Assembly: GCA_027214125.1 (NCBI GenBank)
Contig: JAPWHF010000007.1
Span: 124,001-188,000 of the forward strand
Length of the DNA stretch: 64,000 nucleotides
Direction: 5' to 3'
Source of the DNA: Zoogloeaceae bacterium G21618-S1
GTDB taxonomy: Bacteria; Pseudomonadota; Gammaproteobacteria; Burkholderiales; Rhodocyclaceae
Each line of letters starts with the position of its first letter. The first letter of the stretch is position 1. Positions 51,061 through 62,224 of the stretch are shown in pieces. The translations under genes were made by a program, and so were the position numbers. The notes beneath the pieces were generated by a model. It had not been told where the DNA came from. It saw nothing but the letters and a program-made list of their open reading frames with translations, and ran no database searches.

Positions 51061-52928
51061 TGGCTTTGCTACAACTGCAAGAACCCGGTGAGACGACGGC
51101 GCCACATGAGCATCGCCTTGCGGTCGGGATCGATCTGGGCACCACAAATTCGCTGGTCGCCTCGGTGCGCAACGGAATCTCCGTCTGCCTGAATGATGCC
51201 GAAGGCCGTTCGATGCTGCCCTCTGTGGTGCATTACCCGCGCGCAGGTGCGACGCTGGTGGGACGCGGTGCTCAGGCTTTTCAGGTGGATGACCCGCGCA
51301 ATACGCTGGTGTCGGTCAAACGATTCATGGGCCGGGGCGTCAAGGACGTGACCCACATTGAATCGATGCCGTATGACTTTGTCGACACCGAGGGCATGCT
51401 GCGTTTCCGCACGGCCGCCGGTGTCAAGACACCGGTTGAAGTCTCCGCCGAGATTCTCAAACACTTGCGTGAGCGCGCCGAAGCGAGCCTGGGCGGCCCG
51501 CTTGTGGGCGCTGTGATTACCGTGCCGGCATATTTTGACGACGCCCAGCGTCAGGCGACAAAGGATGCCGCGCGGCTTGCGGGTTTGAACGTGCTTCGGC
51601 TGCTCAACGAGCCCACCGCGGCGGCAGTGGCCTACGGCCTTGAGAACGCTTCAGAAGGCGTTTACGCCATCTATGATCTGGGCGGTGGCACCTTTGATAT
51701 TTCAATTCTCAAGCTCTCGCGCGGTGTCTTCGAGGTCATGTCCACCAATGGTGACGCCTCGCTCGGCGGAGATGACTTCGACCACCGTGTGTTCTGCTGG
51801 ATTCTCGATCAGTCGGGCGTCGCTCCGGTGTCGGACAGCGATGCGCGTCGGCTCCAGGCGATGGCCCGCCGTGCCAAGGAGCGCTTGAGCACCGAAGAAG
51901 AGGCGCAGGTCCGGGTGAGCTTGAGTACCGGCGATGAGGTCGATCTGACGCTCACACGCGAGACTTTTGTCGACATAACCCGCACCTTGGTCAACAAGAC
52001 TCTGGCGCCGGTGCGCAAGGCCTTGCGCGACGCTGACCTGTCGGTGGATGAGATCAAGGGTGTGGTGATGGTCGGCGGGGCGACCCGCATGCTGCATCTG
52101 CAGCAGGCGGTGGGCGAATTTTTCGGCCAGTCACCGCTGACCAATCTGGACCCAGACAAAGTGGTTGCGCTGGGCGCTGCCATGCAGGCCAATGTGCTGG
52201 CAGGCAATCGCACGGCCGACGATGACTGGCTGCTCCTCGATGTGATTCCGCTGTCGCTCGGGATCGAAACCATGGGCGGGCTGGTCGAGAAAATCGTACC
52301 GCGTAATTCGACGATTCCGATTGCCAAGGCACAGGAGTTCACCACCTTCAAGGACGGCCAGACCGCCATGGCCATCCATGTGGTCCAGGGCGAACGGGAG
52401 CTGGTGTCGGGCTGTCGTTCACTGGCGCGCTTTGAGCTGCGCGGCATACCGCCCATGACGGCGGGGGCTGCACGCATTCGGGTGAGCTATCAGGTCGACG
52501 CCGATGGTTTGCTGGCTGTGACCGCGCGTGAGATGTCATCGGGCGTCGAGGCGCAGGTCGTGGTCAAACCGTCCTATGGGCTGGCCGACGACGAGATCGC
52601 AGACATGCTCAAGGCCGGCTTTGAAAACGCAGGTGAAGATGCCAAGGCCCGCGCGGTGCGCGAACTGCAGGTGGAAGGTGAGCGCTTGCTCGAAGCCGTG
52701 CAACAAGCCTTGCTCGCCGATGGTGTCTTGCTCGACGCGCAAGAGCGTGCAGGTATCGACGCAGCAATGGCGGCGCTTCGCAAGGCGGTTACCGCAACCG
52801 ACGCCAAGGCGCTTCGCAAGGCGCTTGATGGCTTGAGCCGACAGACTGACGCGTTTGCCGCGCGACGCATGGATAAAAGCATTCGGACGGCGCTGGCCGG
52901 CCACAAAATCAATGAACTGAAGGTTTGA
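51060..52928 (+). CDS. hscA: Hsp70-family chaperone HscA
   Basis: A specialised DnaK-like ATPase that releases clusters from IscU. The 622-residue protein has the nucleotide-binding domain with [25 protein letters not shown] and VGGATRM, and the substrate-binding domain (about 385-622) with [19 protein letters not shown]. The length is close to E. coli HscA (616). It is coupled to hscB by a one-base overlap; fdx begins one base after its stop. Confidence 0.97.
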   Translation: MALLQLQEPGETTAPHEHRLAVGIDLGTTNSLVASVRNGISVCLNDAEGRSMLPSVVHYPRAGATLVGRGAQAFQVDDPRNTLVSVKRFMGRGVKDVTHIESMPYDFVDTEGMLRFRTAAGVKTPVEVSAEILKHLRERAEASLGGPLVGAVITVPAYFDDAQRQATKDAARLAGLNVLRLLNEPTAAAVAYGLENASEGVYAIYDLGGGTFDISILKLSRGVFEVMSTNGDASLGGDDFDHRVFCWILDQSGVAPVSDSDARRLQAMARRAKERLSTEEEAQVRVSLSTGDEVDLTLTRETFVDITRTLVNKTLAPVRKALRDADLSVDEIKGVVMVGGATRMLHLQQAVGEFFGQSPLTNLDPDKVVALGAAMQANVLAGNRTADDDWLLLDVIPLSLGIETMGGLVEKIVPRNSTIPIAKAQEFTTFKDGQTAMAIHVVQGERELVSGCRSLARFELRGIPPMTAGAARIRVSYQVDADGLLAVTAREMSSGVEAQVVVKPSYGLADDEIADMLKAGFENAGEDAKARAVRELQVEGERLLEAVQQALLADGVLLDAQERAGIDAAMAALRKAVTATDAKALRKALDGLSRQTDAFAARRMDKSIRTALAGHKINELKV

Positions 52929-52929
52929 A

Positions 52930-53274
52930 ATGACGCAGATCGTCGTATTGCCGCATGTGGAGCTGTGCCCGGAAGGGGCCGTGCTGGAGGCCAGTCCGGG
53001 CACGTCAATCTGTGACAGCCTGCTTGCCAATGGCATTGCCATTGAGCATGCCTGTGAAAAGAGTTGTGCATGCACAACCTGTCACGTCATCGTGCGTGAG
53101 GGCTATGGCTCGCTTGAGGGCGCCGAAGAACTCGAAGACGACTTGCTCGATCGCGCCTGGGGGCTGGAGCCTACATCGCGGCTGTCGTGTCAGGCGCTCG
53201 TCCGTGACACGCCGCTGACGGTCGAAATTCCGAAGTACACCATCAACATGGTCAGCGAGGGCAAGCACGGATGA
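52930..53274 (+). CDS. fdx: ISC-type [2Fe-2S] ferredoxin
   Basis: The electron donor for cluster assembly. The 114-residue protein has cluster ligands Cys42, Cys48, Cys51 (EHACEKSCACTTCH) and Cys87 (RLSCQA) at the E. coli Fdx positions, with the extra Cys46 typical of the ISC type. Its stop overlaps the iscX ATG (ATGA). Confidence 0.97.
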   Translation: MTQIVVLPHVELCPEGAVLEASPGTSICDSLLANGIAIEHACEKSCACTTCHVIVREGYGSLEGAEELEDDLLDRAWGLEPTSRLSCQALVRDTPLTVEIPKYTINMVSEGKHG

Positions 53275-53465
53275 AGTGGACCGAAGTCGAAGAGATTGCC
53301 ATTGAGCTGTCGGACGCCCATCCCGAGGTGGACCCGACCAAAGTGAATTTTGTCGATCTGATGAACTGGGTGCTTGCGCTACCCGAGTTCGATGACGATC
53401 CGGGTCGTTGTGGTGAACGGATTCTCGAAGGCATCCAGCAGGCCTGGATCGACGAGGTCGCCTGA
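53271..53465 (+). CDS. iscX: Fe-S cluster assembly protein IscX
   Basis: A 64-residue acidic protein (MKWTEVEEIAIELSDAHPEVDP...WVLALPEFDDDPG) that binds IscS and iron and modulates cluster assembly. It is the last isc gene, overlapping fdx by four bases. Confidence 0.95.
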   Translation: MKWTEVEEIAIELSDAHPEVDPTKVNFVDLMNWVLALPEFDDDPGRCGERILEGIQQAWIDEVA

Positions 53466-53475
53466 GGGCGACCTC
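53454..53475 (+). terminator. Hairpin spanning the iscX stop codon
   Basis: A perfect 9-bp stem GAGGTCGCC / GGCGACCTC with the TGA stop in its loop. It lacks a T tract, so it may protect the 3' end or assist termination ahead of the convergent response regulator gene. Confidence 0.5.
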
Positions 53476-53484
53476 GAAGGGTGA

Positions 53485-53943
53485 TCAGTTGCCTGCGCCT
53501 GGGGCCGGCTCTGAGGATTCATTCAGCGACAGCCAATACACTCCGAGCTGACCCACCGCCTGAATGAAGCGTTCGAAGTCGACGGGCTTGCGAATATAGC
53601 TGTTGGCGCCGAGCCGATAGGCTTCAGTGATGTCCTGCTGCTCTTTGGAGGTGGTGAGTACCACCACCGGCAAGAGCGCGGTTGCCTCGTTGGCGCGAAT
53701 GCGGCGTAACACCTCCAGGCCATCGATGCGTGGCAACTTCAGATCCAGCAGAATGACCGCCGGTACCGGGTTGTTTTTTTTGCCCTCATGGCTGCCTGTG
53801 CCAAAGAGATAATCCAGCGCCTCGACCCCGTCGCGTGCGACGACGACCGGGTTGGGGATCTTGTTCTTGCTGAAGGCCCGCAAGGTAAGAGCTTCATCGT
53901 CCGGGTTGTCCTCGACAAGAAGAATAGGGCGCTCGGTGGCCAT
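53485..53943 (-). CDS. Single-domain response regulator (Rcp1-like)
   Basis: A 152-residue receiver-only protein with the Rcp1/CheY-like pattern LLVEDNPDDEALTLRAF, phospho-acceptor Asp67 (LLDLKLP), Thr in VVVLTTS and Lys119 (IRKPVD). The long loop after residue 46 (LFGTGSHEGKKN) is typical of phytochrome-associated receivers. With no output domain it likely works by protein contact. AGGAG precedes the ATG. It follows the sensor kinase by 26 bp and is surely its partner. Confidence 0.92.
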   Translation of the reverse strand: MATERPILLVEDNPDDEALTLRAFSKNKIPNPVVVARDGVEALDYLFGTGSHEGKKNNPVPAVILLDLKLPRIDGLEVLRRIRANEATALLPVVVLTTSKEQQDITEAYRLGANSYIRKPVDFERFIQAVGQLGVYWLSLNESSEPAPGAGN

Positions 53944-53969
53944 GCGTACTCCTGAACTCGACAAAGAAA

Positions 53970-56570
53970 TCAGCCGAGAGTAAAGAAAAAGGTGGCGCCG
54001 CGACCGACCTGGGCGTCGGCCCAGACGCGGCCTCCGTGGCGGTGAATAATCCGGCTGACGGTGGCCAGTCCAATGCCGGTGCCCGGGTAATCCGATTCGC
54101 GATGCAGGCGCTGAAAAGCACAAAACAGTTTGCCGGCATAACGCATATCAAAGCCAGCGCCATTGTCCTTGGCAAAATACACCGTCTCGCCATCTTGCTG
54201 CAAGCAACCGATTTCAAGGCTTGCCGCGGCGTTCTGGCTGGTGAACTTCCATGCGTTCCGAATAAGATTGCTCATGGCGATCCGAAGCAGGTTTCGGTCG
54301 CCACGCACCGGGAGATCATCTGGAACGGTGAGCGTGATCATTCGCTCTGGCTGTTCCTGACGAAGTTCTGTTTCGATGTCGTGGACAAGTGTTGCCAGAT
54401 TGAAGTCGGACCGGTACATCTCGTCGCGTGTCACGCGCGAGAGCTTGAGCAGATCGTCGATGAGCTGCTGCATGCGGTGCGTTGCACTTCGAATGCGCTG
54501 AAGATAGTCCAGCGCGTTCGGGTCTAATTGCGGACGATAGTCTTCTTCGAGCATGCGCGAAAAACCGTCAATGCCCCTGAGCGGCGCGCTCAGATCGTGG
54601 GATACCGAATAGCTGAATGATTCGAGTTCCTGGTTGGCGACCGTGAGTTCCGCCGTGCGTTCGCGCACGCGTGTCTCGAGCGCGGTGTTGAGCGCCTGGA
54701 CTTCGCGCTCGGCGGCAAGTCGTTCGCTGATGTCCACACCCACGCCGACCAGGTGGCTCACGCCTTGGAGTTCGACCCGGATGATCGTGAATACATGCGG
54801 GCTGCCGCCCTCTTCGGGGCCGCTCAGGCGCGCCTCGATGGTGGCATGTTCGGTGCGCAACGCCTGCATCAGCGCGCCTTGGAACACGAGGCGATCGTCC
54901 GGATGAAAGAGACTCCGGATAATGAGATGCTCCATCTGGTCGGCGGGCGTGCCGGTCACGTTCTCGAGGTTGTGGTTCCAGCGGAGGATGCGACCGCTGG
55001 CCTCGAGCAGGAAAAAGACACCGGGCAGACTTTTGACCACGGCGTCGGACAGTCCATGGGCGTCGCGCAAAGCGGCGCTGGTGGCCTTCAGGTCGGTGGT
55101 ATCGGCCAGAATCCACAGGGCGCCGGCCTCGGGCTCGTCGGGCTTGATCAAGCGGCCCGTGACGTAAAACCAGCGCCGGGAGCCGTCGTGGCGGGCGAGC
55201 TGCATTTCACGTGTCATTTGCGACTCACCGGGGTCGAGGCGCAGGTTTTGCATCCCGAGTTGTGAGAGCGACTCGCCGGAGACGGACTCTCCCGGTGGCG
55301 CGAACCATTCCAGAAAACGCTGATTGGCGTTGGCGACGCGCTGGTTTTCGACAAACACGATACCCACCGGCACGTTGTCCAGAATCGCCTGCTTTTCGGT
55401 CAACAGCGCACGAACACTCTCCTGCGCCTGGCGCTGCTCGGTGACATCGCTGCTCGCGCCGGCGAAACGTACGACCTCACCCGCTTCATCCCACACCGCC
55501 TCGCCACGGTGGCGGAACCAGCGATAGCTGCCGTCCTTGTGGTGGAGTCGGCATGGCACATCGTAGGGCTCTCGCGTGCTGAAGTGCGTGGCCACAGCGG
55601 TCTCGATTCGCGCCCGATCATCGGGGTGAATCAATGTCAGAAAGCCTTCGCGTTGATTGGGGAGCTCATCGTCGCGATAGCCGAGCAACTGCTTGTAACG
55701 GGGCGACATATAGTAGCGGTCGAGCCGCAGGTTCCAGTCCCAGATGCCATCTGATGAGCCCCGGATCGCGTAGTAAAGGCGCTCTTCGCTCTCACGTCGG
55801 GCCGCTTCGGACTGCTTTTGCGCCTGGATGTCGGTGATCGAACCTGCGTAGCGGTCGGCCTTGCCTTCCTTGTTCCAGCGCGCTTGTCCGCGACCACGGA
55901 ACCAGCGGTAGTTACCGTCCCGGCAACGCAGACGATAAGACTCGTCAAATGGAGTGCGGTCCTCGAGGTGGGCGTATTGCGCGGAGAGAACACGATCCCG
56001 GTCGTCGGGGTGCAGGGCGGTTGAAAAGAAAAAACCGCGTCGAAACTCCGCTTCGTCGGTATAGCCAAGCAATTTGCGGAAACGGGGCGAGAAATAGACT
56101 TCGTTGGCCAGCAGATCCCAGTCCCAGATACCGTCCGAAGTGCCTTCGATCACCAACGACAGGCGGGCGTCCTTGCCGCGCATGCGTCTGAACTGATGGG
56201 CGAGTTGCTCGGCCATCTGGTCAAAACTGCGGCCAAGCTCACCGATTTCGTCGGGCGCATCGTCCTGGATGCGGACCTTGAGTTGTCCTTTTGCGAAGCG
56301 TTTTCCGGCTTCGCGAAGGCGTTGAAGTCGGCGGATGAGTGGTTCGGTGGCGAGGGCGATGATCAGTCCCGACAGGGCGAGGGCGATGATGCCGACGAGC
56401 AGCATGCGTGGCCAATAACTGTCGTAGTCGGTGGGTGTTCCGGTTGCGTTGGGGGTGAGCCAGTGCCAGCTCGCCAGCGCGACACCAAGGATCGTCAGAC
56501 ACTGAACGGCAACGACCAGCCCGATCAGGGCCATCCGCAGGCGCGTCGGCGCGAAGCGGCCCGGGTTCAT
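53970..56570 (-). CDS. Membrane sensor histidine kinase with four PAS domains
   Basis: An 866-residue kinase: two membrane helices (about 13-35 and 56-76) around a very short periplasmic loop, a HAMP domain (about 77-130), four PAS domains, the first two of PAS_3 type with HPDD motifs (about 135-250, 262-380, 390-500, 505-620), a coiled coil, HisKA with His658 (SYSVSHDLSAPLRGI, phytochrome-like), and HATPase with NLIRNAWKFTS, DNGAGFDM and GTGIGLA. The short periplasmic part suggests sensing in the cytoplasm or membrane through PAS ligands. It pairs with the downstream receiver. Signal unknown. Confidence 0.93.
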   Translation of the reverse strand: MNPGRFAPTRLRMALIGLVVAVQCLTILGVALASWHWLTPNATGTPTDYDSYWPRMLLVGIIALALSGLIIALATEPLIRRLQRLREAGKRFAKGQLKVRIQDDAPDEIGELGRSFDQMAEQLAHQFRRMRGKDARLSLVIEGTSDGIWDWDLLANEVYFSPRFRKLLGYTDEAEFRRGFFFSTALHPDDRDRVLSAQYAHLEDRTPFDESYRLRCRDGNYRWFRGRGQARWNKEGKADRYAGSITDIQAQKQSEAARRESEERLYYAIRGSSDGIWDWNLRLDRYYMSPRYKQLLGYRDDELPNQREGFLTLIHPDDRARIETAVATHFSTREPYDVPCRLHHKDGSYRWFRHRGEAVWDEAGEVVRFAGASSDVTEQRQAQESVRALLTEKQAILDNVPVGIVFVENQRVANANQRFLEWFAPPGESVSGESLSQLGMQNLRLDPGESQMTREMQLARHDGSRRWFYVTGRLIKPDEPEAGALWILADTTDLKATSAALRDAHGLSDAVVKSLPGVFFLLEASGRILRWNHNLENVTGTPADQMEHLIIRSLFHPDDRLVFQGALMQALRTEHATIEARLSGPEEGGSPHVFTIIRVELQGVSHLVGVGVDISERLAAEREVQALNTALETRVRERTAELTVANQELESFSYSVSHDLSAPLRGIDGFSRMLEEDYRPQLDPNALDYLQRIRSATHRMQQLIDDLLKLSRVTRDEMYRSDFNLATLVHDIETELRQEQPERMITLTVPDDLPVRGDRNLLRIAMSNLIRNAWKFTSQNAAASLEIGCLQQDGETVYFAKDNGAGFDMRYAGKLFCAFQRLHRESDYPGTGIGLATVSRIIHRHGGRVWADAQVGRGATFFFTLG

Positions 56571-56647
56571 GGGTGCGACATCCAGGCAAAGTCGCTTCTG
56601 ACCGTCATGTCAGGTCGGTGTGACAGGGGTCAGGGGTCCCCGATGGC

Positions 56648-57579
56648 TCACGGTAGCTCGTCCTCGCGCAGCATGAAAATCATGTCTTCGGCGTGATCGT
56701 CGGATAGCCAGGTCAGCGGAAGATCGGGAAATGCCGCTTCGACCAGGTGTCGGTTGTGGCCGACCTCGACCATCAGCAGGCCGCCGGGATTGAGGTGTGT
56801 GCGCGCCTGTGCGATCAGCGAACGCACCACATCGAGGCCATCGTCGCCAGCGGCGAGTGCCATTTCGGGCTCGTGACGGTACTCGGCGGGCAGCGCGGCC
56901 ATCGCTTCGGCGGTGACATAGGGCGGGTTGCTGAGGATCAGGTCGTAGCGCTGTCCGGCCAGTGGGGTGAGCGCGTCGCCATGGTGCAGATGCACCTGGT
57001 TTTCGAGGCCGTAGTCGGTCACGTTGTCGGTGGCCACAGCCAGCGCATCGGCTGACAGGTCGACCGCGTCCACCTCGGCGTTCGGGAAGGTGTGCGCCAT
57101 CATGATGGCCAGGCAGCCGGAGCCGGTGCATACGTCGGCGACGCGGGTGACGGCCTCGGGGTCGTCGATCCACGGCGACAGGCCGTCGGCGAGCAGGGCG
57201 GCAAAGTAGGAGCGCGGCACGATAACGCGCGGATCGACCTTGAAGCGATACCCGGCCAGCCAGGCTTCGCCCGTGAGATACGCGGCGGGCATGCGTGACT
57301 CGACGCGCCGGTCGATGACTTCCAGCAGCGTTACGCGCTCCTCGATCGGGATGCAGGCGTCCATGAAGGGCTCGAGTCGGTCGAGCGGCAGGGCCAGGGT
57401 GTGCAGCATCAGGTAGACCGCTTCATCCCAGGCATTGTCGGTGCCGTGGCCGAAAAAAAGCTGTGCGCGGTTGAAGCGGGTGACGGCGTAGCGCAGCCAG
57501 TCGCGCAGGGTGACCAGCTCGACCAGAGGGCCGCTGTGCTCGTGTTCTTCGTGGTCGTGATCGTGTTCTTCGTGGCTCA

Positions 57580-57580
<1 letters not shown>
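56648..57580 (-). CDS. prmB: 50S ribosomal protein L3 N5-glutamine methyltransferase PrmB
   Basis: Methylates a glutamine of ribosomal protein L3. The 310-residue protein has the N-terminal helical domain, SAM motif ADVCTGSGCLAIMMA (149-163) and the NPPY catalytic motif at 218-221. The first 16 residues, MSHEEHDHDHEEHEHS, are an unusual His/Glu/Asp-rich extension before the normal start near LVTLRDWLRYA. The ATG overlaps the dapE stop (TAATG), so this start and the extension appear genuine. The extension could bind metal ions. Confidence 0.92.
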
Positions 57581-58758
<1,178 letters not shown>

Positions 58759-59940
58759 TCAGCGATCTTCGAGATTCAGGGTAAATTCGCTGAAGGAGGC
58801 GCCGTCCGGTTGGGTGCTTTCGAAATCTATGATGCCGCTGTGTTGGCGTTTTTGCTGGGGCTGGTCGCTGGTGTCGGTGCTGATCTGGGAGTTGTTGATC
58901 AACCAGGACAGGTTGGTGGGCGAATCGGCGTGGGCCAGGGCTTCATCAAGCGTGATGGTTTGTTCACGATAGAGCCGGAACAGGTCTTGCTCGAAGGTTT
59001 GCGAGCCCGGGGCGAGCGTCTGCTCCATGGCTTCCTTGATGCTGCTGATCTCGCCTCGCTCGATCAGTTCGGCCACATGGCGGGTGTTCAACAGCAGCTC
59101 GACCGAGGGCAGGCGCAGGCCGTCGGGCCGGCGCACCAGCCGCTGGGAAATGATGCACTTGAGCGCGACTGCCAGATCGAGATAGAGCAGCGGGCGGTTT
59201 TCCAGCGGGAAGAAGTTCACGATGCGGTTCAGCGCGTGATAGGCGTTGTTGGCATGCAGGGTGGCCAGGCAGAGGTGGCCGGTTTGCGCATAGGCCAGCG
59301 CGGCCTGCATGGTGTCCTTGTCGCGGATTTCGCCGATCAGGATGCAGTCGGGCGCCTGGCGCATGGCGTTGCGCAGTGCTTCGTGCCAGTCGTGCGTGTC
59401 GATGCCGATTTCACGCTGGTTGATGATCGATTTGCGGTGCTTGAAGAGGTATTCGATCGGGTCTTCTATGGTCAGGATGTGACCGGTCCGGTTGCGGTTC
59501 CGGTGGTCGATCATCGAGGCCATGGTGGTCGATTTGCCCGAGCCGGTGGCACCGACTACGAGTACCAGACCACGCTTTTCCATGATGATGTCGGCGAGTT
59601 TTTCGGGCAGCTTGAGCGAGTCGAGCGTGGGGATGTCGCCACGGATGAAACGCACCACGATGGCCACGCTGTTGCGCTGCCAGAAGAGGTTTACCCGGAA
59701 GTTGCCCACATCGCGCCGGCCGAAGGAGAGGTTCATCTCCCGGTCTTTGTCGAAGCGCGCGGACTGCTCCGGCGCCATGATCTCGTCGGCCATGCGCCGG
59801 ATCATCGTCGGTTCCATCATCTGTTGATTGATGGGCAGGGTTTCGCCTTCAATCTTGATATGGATGGGTGCGCCGGCGGTGATGAAGATGTCCGATGCGT
59901 TTTTCTCGGCCATCAGGGTGAACAGCTTGTCGAGGATCAT
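58759..59940 (-). CDS. pilU: Type IV pilus retraction ATPase PilU
   Basis: A hexameric secretion ATPase that helps retract type IV pili with PilT. The 393-residue protein has the PilT/PilU layout: N-terminal PAS-like domain, Walker A GATGSGKST (130-138), Asp box ILTIEDPIEYLF, Walker B LIGEIRD, and the His box ATLHANNAYHALNRI. The FRVNLFWQRN and INQREIGIDT segments favour PilU over PilT. It lies between dapD and dapE; pilT is not in this window. An AGGAAG box is about eight bases upstream of the ATG. Confidence 0.94.
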   Translation of the reverse strand: MILDKLFTLMAEKNASDIFITAGAPIHIKIEGETLPINQQMMEPTMIRRMADEIMAPEQSARFDKDREMNLSFGRRDVGNFRVNLFWQRNSVAIVVRFIRGDIPTLDSLKLPEKLADIIMEKRGLVLVVGATGSGKSTTMASMIDHRNRNRTGHILTIEDPIEYLFKHRKSIINQREIGIDTHDWHEALRNAMRQAPDCILIGEIRDKDTMQAALAYAQTGHLCLATLHANNAYHALNRIVNFFPLENRPLLYLDLAVALKCIISQRLVRRPDGLRLPSVELLLNTRHVAELIERGEISSIKEAMEQTLAPGSQTFEQDLFRLYREQTITLDEALAHADSPTNLSWLINNSQISTDTSDQPQQKRQHSGIIDFESTQPDGASFSEFTLNLEDR

Positions 59941-60007
59941 CGCGTGCACTTCCTGGCGGGTTATACAGTCGTTCGGGGCAGGCAACAGCCCACCCCAGCG
60001 GTGTGAA

Positions 60008-60829
60008 TCAAGCGCCGCGCAGCAACTCGTTGATGCCGGTCTTGGCGCGGGTTTGCGCGTCGACACGCTTGACGATCACGGCGCAGTACAGGCTGTACTT
60101 CCCGTCGGCGGAGGGCAGGCTGCCAGGCACTACGACGGCGCCCGACGGCACGCGGCCGTAGGTCACCGAGCCGGTTTCGCGGTCATAGATCTTGGTGCTT
60201 TGACCCAGATACACGCCCATCGAGAGCACAGCATTCTCTTCAATTACGACACCTTCGACGACTTCTGAACGGGCGCCGACAAAGACATTGTCCTCAATGA
60301 TCACCGGCCCGGCCTGCACCGGCTCAAGCACGCCACCGATGCCCACGCCACCCGACAGGTGCACGTTTTTGCCGATCTGGGCGCAGGAGCCCACGGTGGC
60401 CCAGGTGTCGACCATCGTGCCTTCATCCACATACGCGCCGATGTTCACATAGGAGGGCATCAGCACCACGTTCTTGCCGATAAAGCTGCCCTTGCGTGCG
60501 GTCGCCGGCGGCACCACGCGGAAGCCACCTTGCTGGAATTGCTCGGGTGTGTAGTCGCCGAACTTGGTGGCGACCTTGTCGAAGTAGTTGGTCGAGCCGC
60601 CGGGCATGATGGCGTTGTCGCGCAGGCGGAAAGAGATCAGCACGGCCTTCTTGACCCACTGATTGACGATCCACTGGCCGTCGACTTTCTGTGCCACACG
60701 CAGGCTGCCGTTGTCGAGACCGGCGATGACTTCTTCGACCGCTTCGCGGATCTCGGCCGATGCGCTGGTGGGTGACAGGCTGGTGCGGTTGTCAAAGGCG
60801 GTGTCAATGATCTGTTGGAGTTGTTGCAT
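60008..60829 (-). CDS. dapD: 2,3,4,5-tetrahydropyridine-2,6-dicarboxylate N-succinyltransferase
   Basis: The succinyl transfer step in the DAP/lysine pathway. The 273-residue trimeric enzyme has an N-terminal helical region and a left-handed beta-helix with repeats through [20 protein letters not shown] and the typical [24 protein letters not shown] segment. Length matches DapD. It follows dapC by 40 bp. Confidence 0.97.
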   Translation of the reverse strand: MQQLQQIIDTAFDNRTSLSPTSASAEIREAVEEVIAGLDNGSLRVAQKVDGQWIVNQWVKKAVLISFRLRDNAIMPGGSTNYFDKVATKFGDYTPEQFQQGGFRVVPPATARKGSFIGKNVVLMPSYVNIGAYVDEGTMVDTWATVGSCAQIGKNVHLSGGVGIGGVLEPVQAGPVIIEDNVFVGARSEVVEGVVIEENAVLSMGVYLGQSTKIYDRETGSVTYGRVPSGAVVVPGSLPSADGKYSLYCAVIVKRVDAQTRAKTGINELLRGA

Positions 60830-60869
60830 GGGGGGTGTCCCTTTGTCGTTGATTTGAAATGGCGCAGAG

Positions 60870-62066
60870 TTATCGGCCGCCGCGGCAAAACGCAACAATG
60901 CGCTCGGCCGCGGCCAGACATTCGTCGGGCGCGGCGACCAGCGCGATGCGCACATAGCCGGCGCCCGGGTTGAGACCATTGGCGTCGCGGGCCAGGTAGC
61001 TGCCCGGCAGAACCGTCACATTATATTCAGCCTGCAGGCCGCGGGCGAAGTCGGTGTCCGACCCCGGCGTGCGCGCCCACAGGTAGAAACCGGCGTCGGG
61101 CTTTTGGACCCCCAGCCAGGGTGCGAGTATGGGGGTGATCTGGTCGAATTTTTCGCGGTAGAGACGGCGGTTTTCGACCACGTGGGCTTCGTCGTTCCAG
61201 GCGGCGATAGACGCCTCCTGCACCGACGGGCTCATGGCGCAGCCGTGGTAGGTGCGGTAGCGCAGAAACTGCTTGAGCACCGCCGCGTCGCCGGCCACAA
61301 AGCCGGAGCGCAGGCCAGGCACGTTGGAGCGCTTCGACAGGCTGGAGAACACCACGACATTACGGAAGTCGGTGCGACCGAGCTGCCAGGCGGCTTCCAG
61401 CGCGCCCAGGGGCGGCGAGGCCTCGTCGAAATAGATCTCCGAATAACACTCGTCGGCAGCGATGATGAAGCCGTGTTCATCAGACAGCGCAAACAAGGTC
61501 CGCCATTCATCCAGCGACATCACATGGCCGGTGGGGTTGCCGGGCGAGCACACATACACCAGCTGCACCGTGCGCCAGGTGTCGGCGTCGATGCCGCTGA
61601 TGTCGACACTGAAATCGGACGATGCCACCGTGTTGATGAACAGCGGTTGCGCACCGGCGAGCAGGGCGGCGCCTTCATAGATTTGGTAGAACGGGTTCGG
61701 ACACATCACCCGCGCATTGGGCCGGGTGCGGTCGACCACGCATTGGGCGAAGGCAAACAAGGCCTCGCGCGAGCCATTGACCGGCAGCACCTGGGTTTCA
61801 GCCGAAACCCCGGCAAGGCCATAACGGCGCATCAGCCAGTTGGCGATGGTCTGGCGCAAGGCGAGGGTGCCTGTGGTGAGCGGGTAGTTTGCCAGGCCGT
61901 TCAAATGGGCCGCGAGCGCGTCGGTGACGAGCTTGGGCGTGTCGTGTTGCGGCTCACCGATCGACAGGCGGATGGCGCTGTGCGGCGAGTCGGTTGGCAG
62001 CCCGGCAAAGAGCGCACGCAGTTTTTCAAACGGGTAGGGCTGGAGTCGGTCGAGGTCGGGATTCAC
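60870..62066 (-). CDS. dapC: N-succinyldiaminopimelate aminotransferase
   Basis: A PLP-dependent class I aminotransferase (398 residues) for the step between DapD and DapE. It has the start [20 protein letters not shown] typical of betaproteobacterial Dap[13 protein letters not shown] in [10 protein letters not shown] and the PLP lysine in [14 protein letters not shown]. The start at 62066 is a GTG. With dapD and dapE the window holds three consecutive enzymes of the succinylase branch, interrupted only by pilU. It is divergent from smc, 158 bp apart. Confidence 0.93.
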   Translation of the reverse strand: MNPDLDRLQPYPFEKLRALFAGLPTDSPHSAIRLSIGEPQHDTPKLVTDALAAHLNGLANYPLTTGTLALRQTIANWLMRRYGLAGVSAETQVLPVNGSREALFAFAQCVVDRTRPNARVMCPNPFYQIYEGAALLAGAQPLFINTVASSDFSVDISGIDADTWRTVQLVYVCSPGNPTGHVMSLDEWRTLFALSDEHGFIIAADECYSEIYFDEASPPLGALEAAWQLGRTDFRNVVVFSSLSKRSNVPGLRSGFVAGDAAVLKQFLRYRTYHGCAMSPSVQEASIAAWNDEAHVVENRRLYREKFDQITPILAPWLGVQKPDAGFYLWARTPGSDTDFARGLQAEYNVTVLPGSYLARDANGLNPGAGYVRIALVAAPDECLAAAERIVAFCRGGR

Positions 62067-62224
62067 GGCAGGCTCGATTGGGCGGCGAAAGCGTTACCAA
62101 ATGTCATCAAAGGCACGCTTGCCGGGCAGTTGAAGTCGGCGAAGATGCTATCATAGCCCGCTTATCTACCGCGCCGCGCACTTGCGCTCAACCGGCCGCG
62201 CATTGTCCGCCAGATCGAACCGCC

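Noticed and set aside
58810-60006. A 398-codon plus-strand frame opposite pilU
   Set aside because: PilU is a clear gene on the other strand; the frame shows no family features.
62119-62154. A promoter for smc (TTGAAG with TATCAT)
   Set aside because: The spacing is only 13 bp and alternatives are no better, so no promoter is called.
61104-62156. A 350-codon plus-strand frame opposite dapC
   Set aside because: DapC is well supported; the plus frame is antisense to it.
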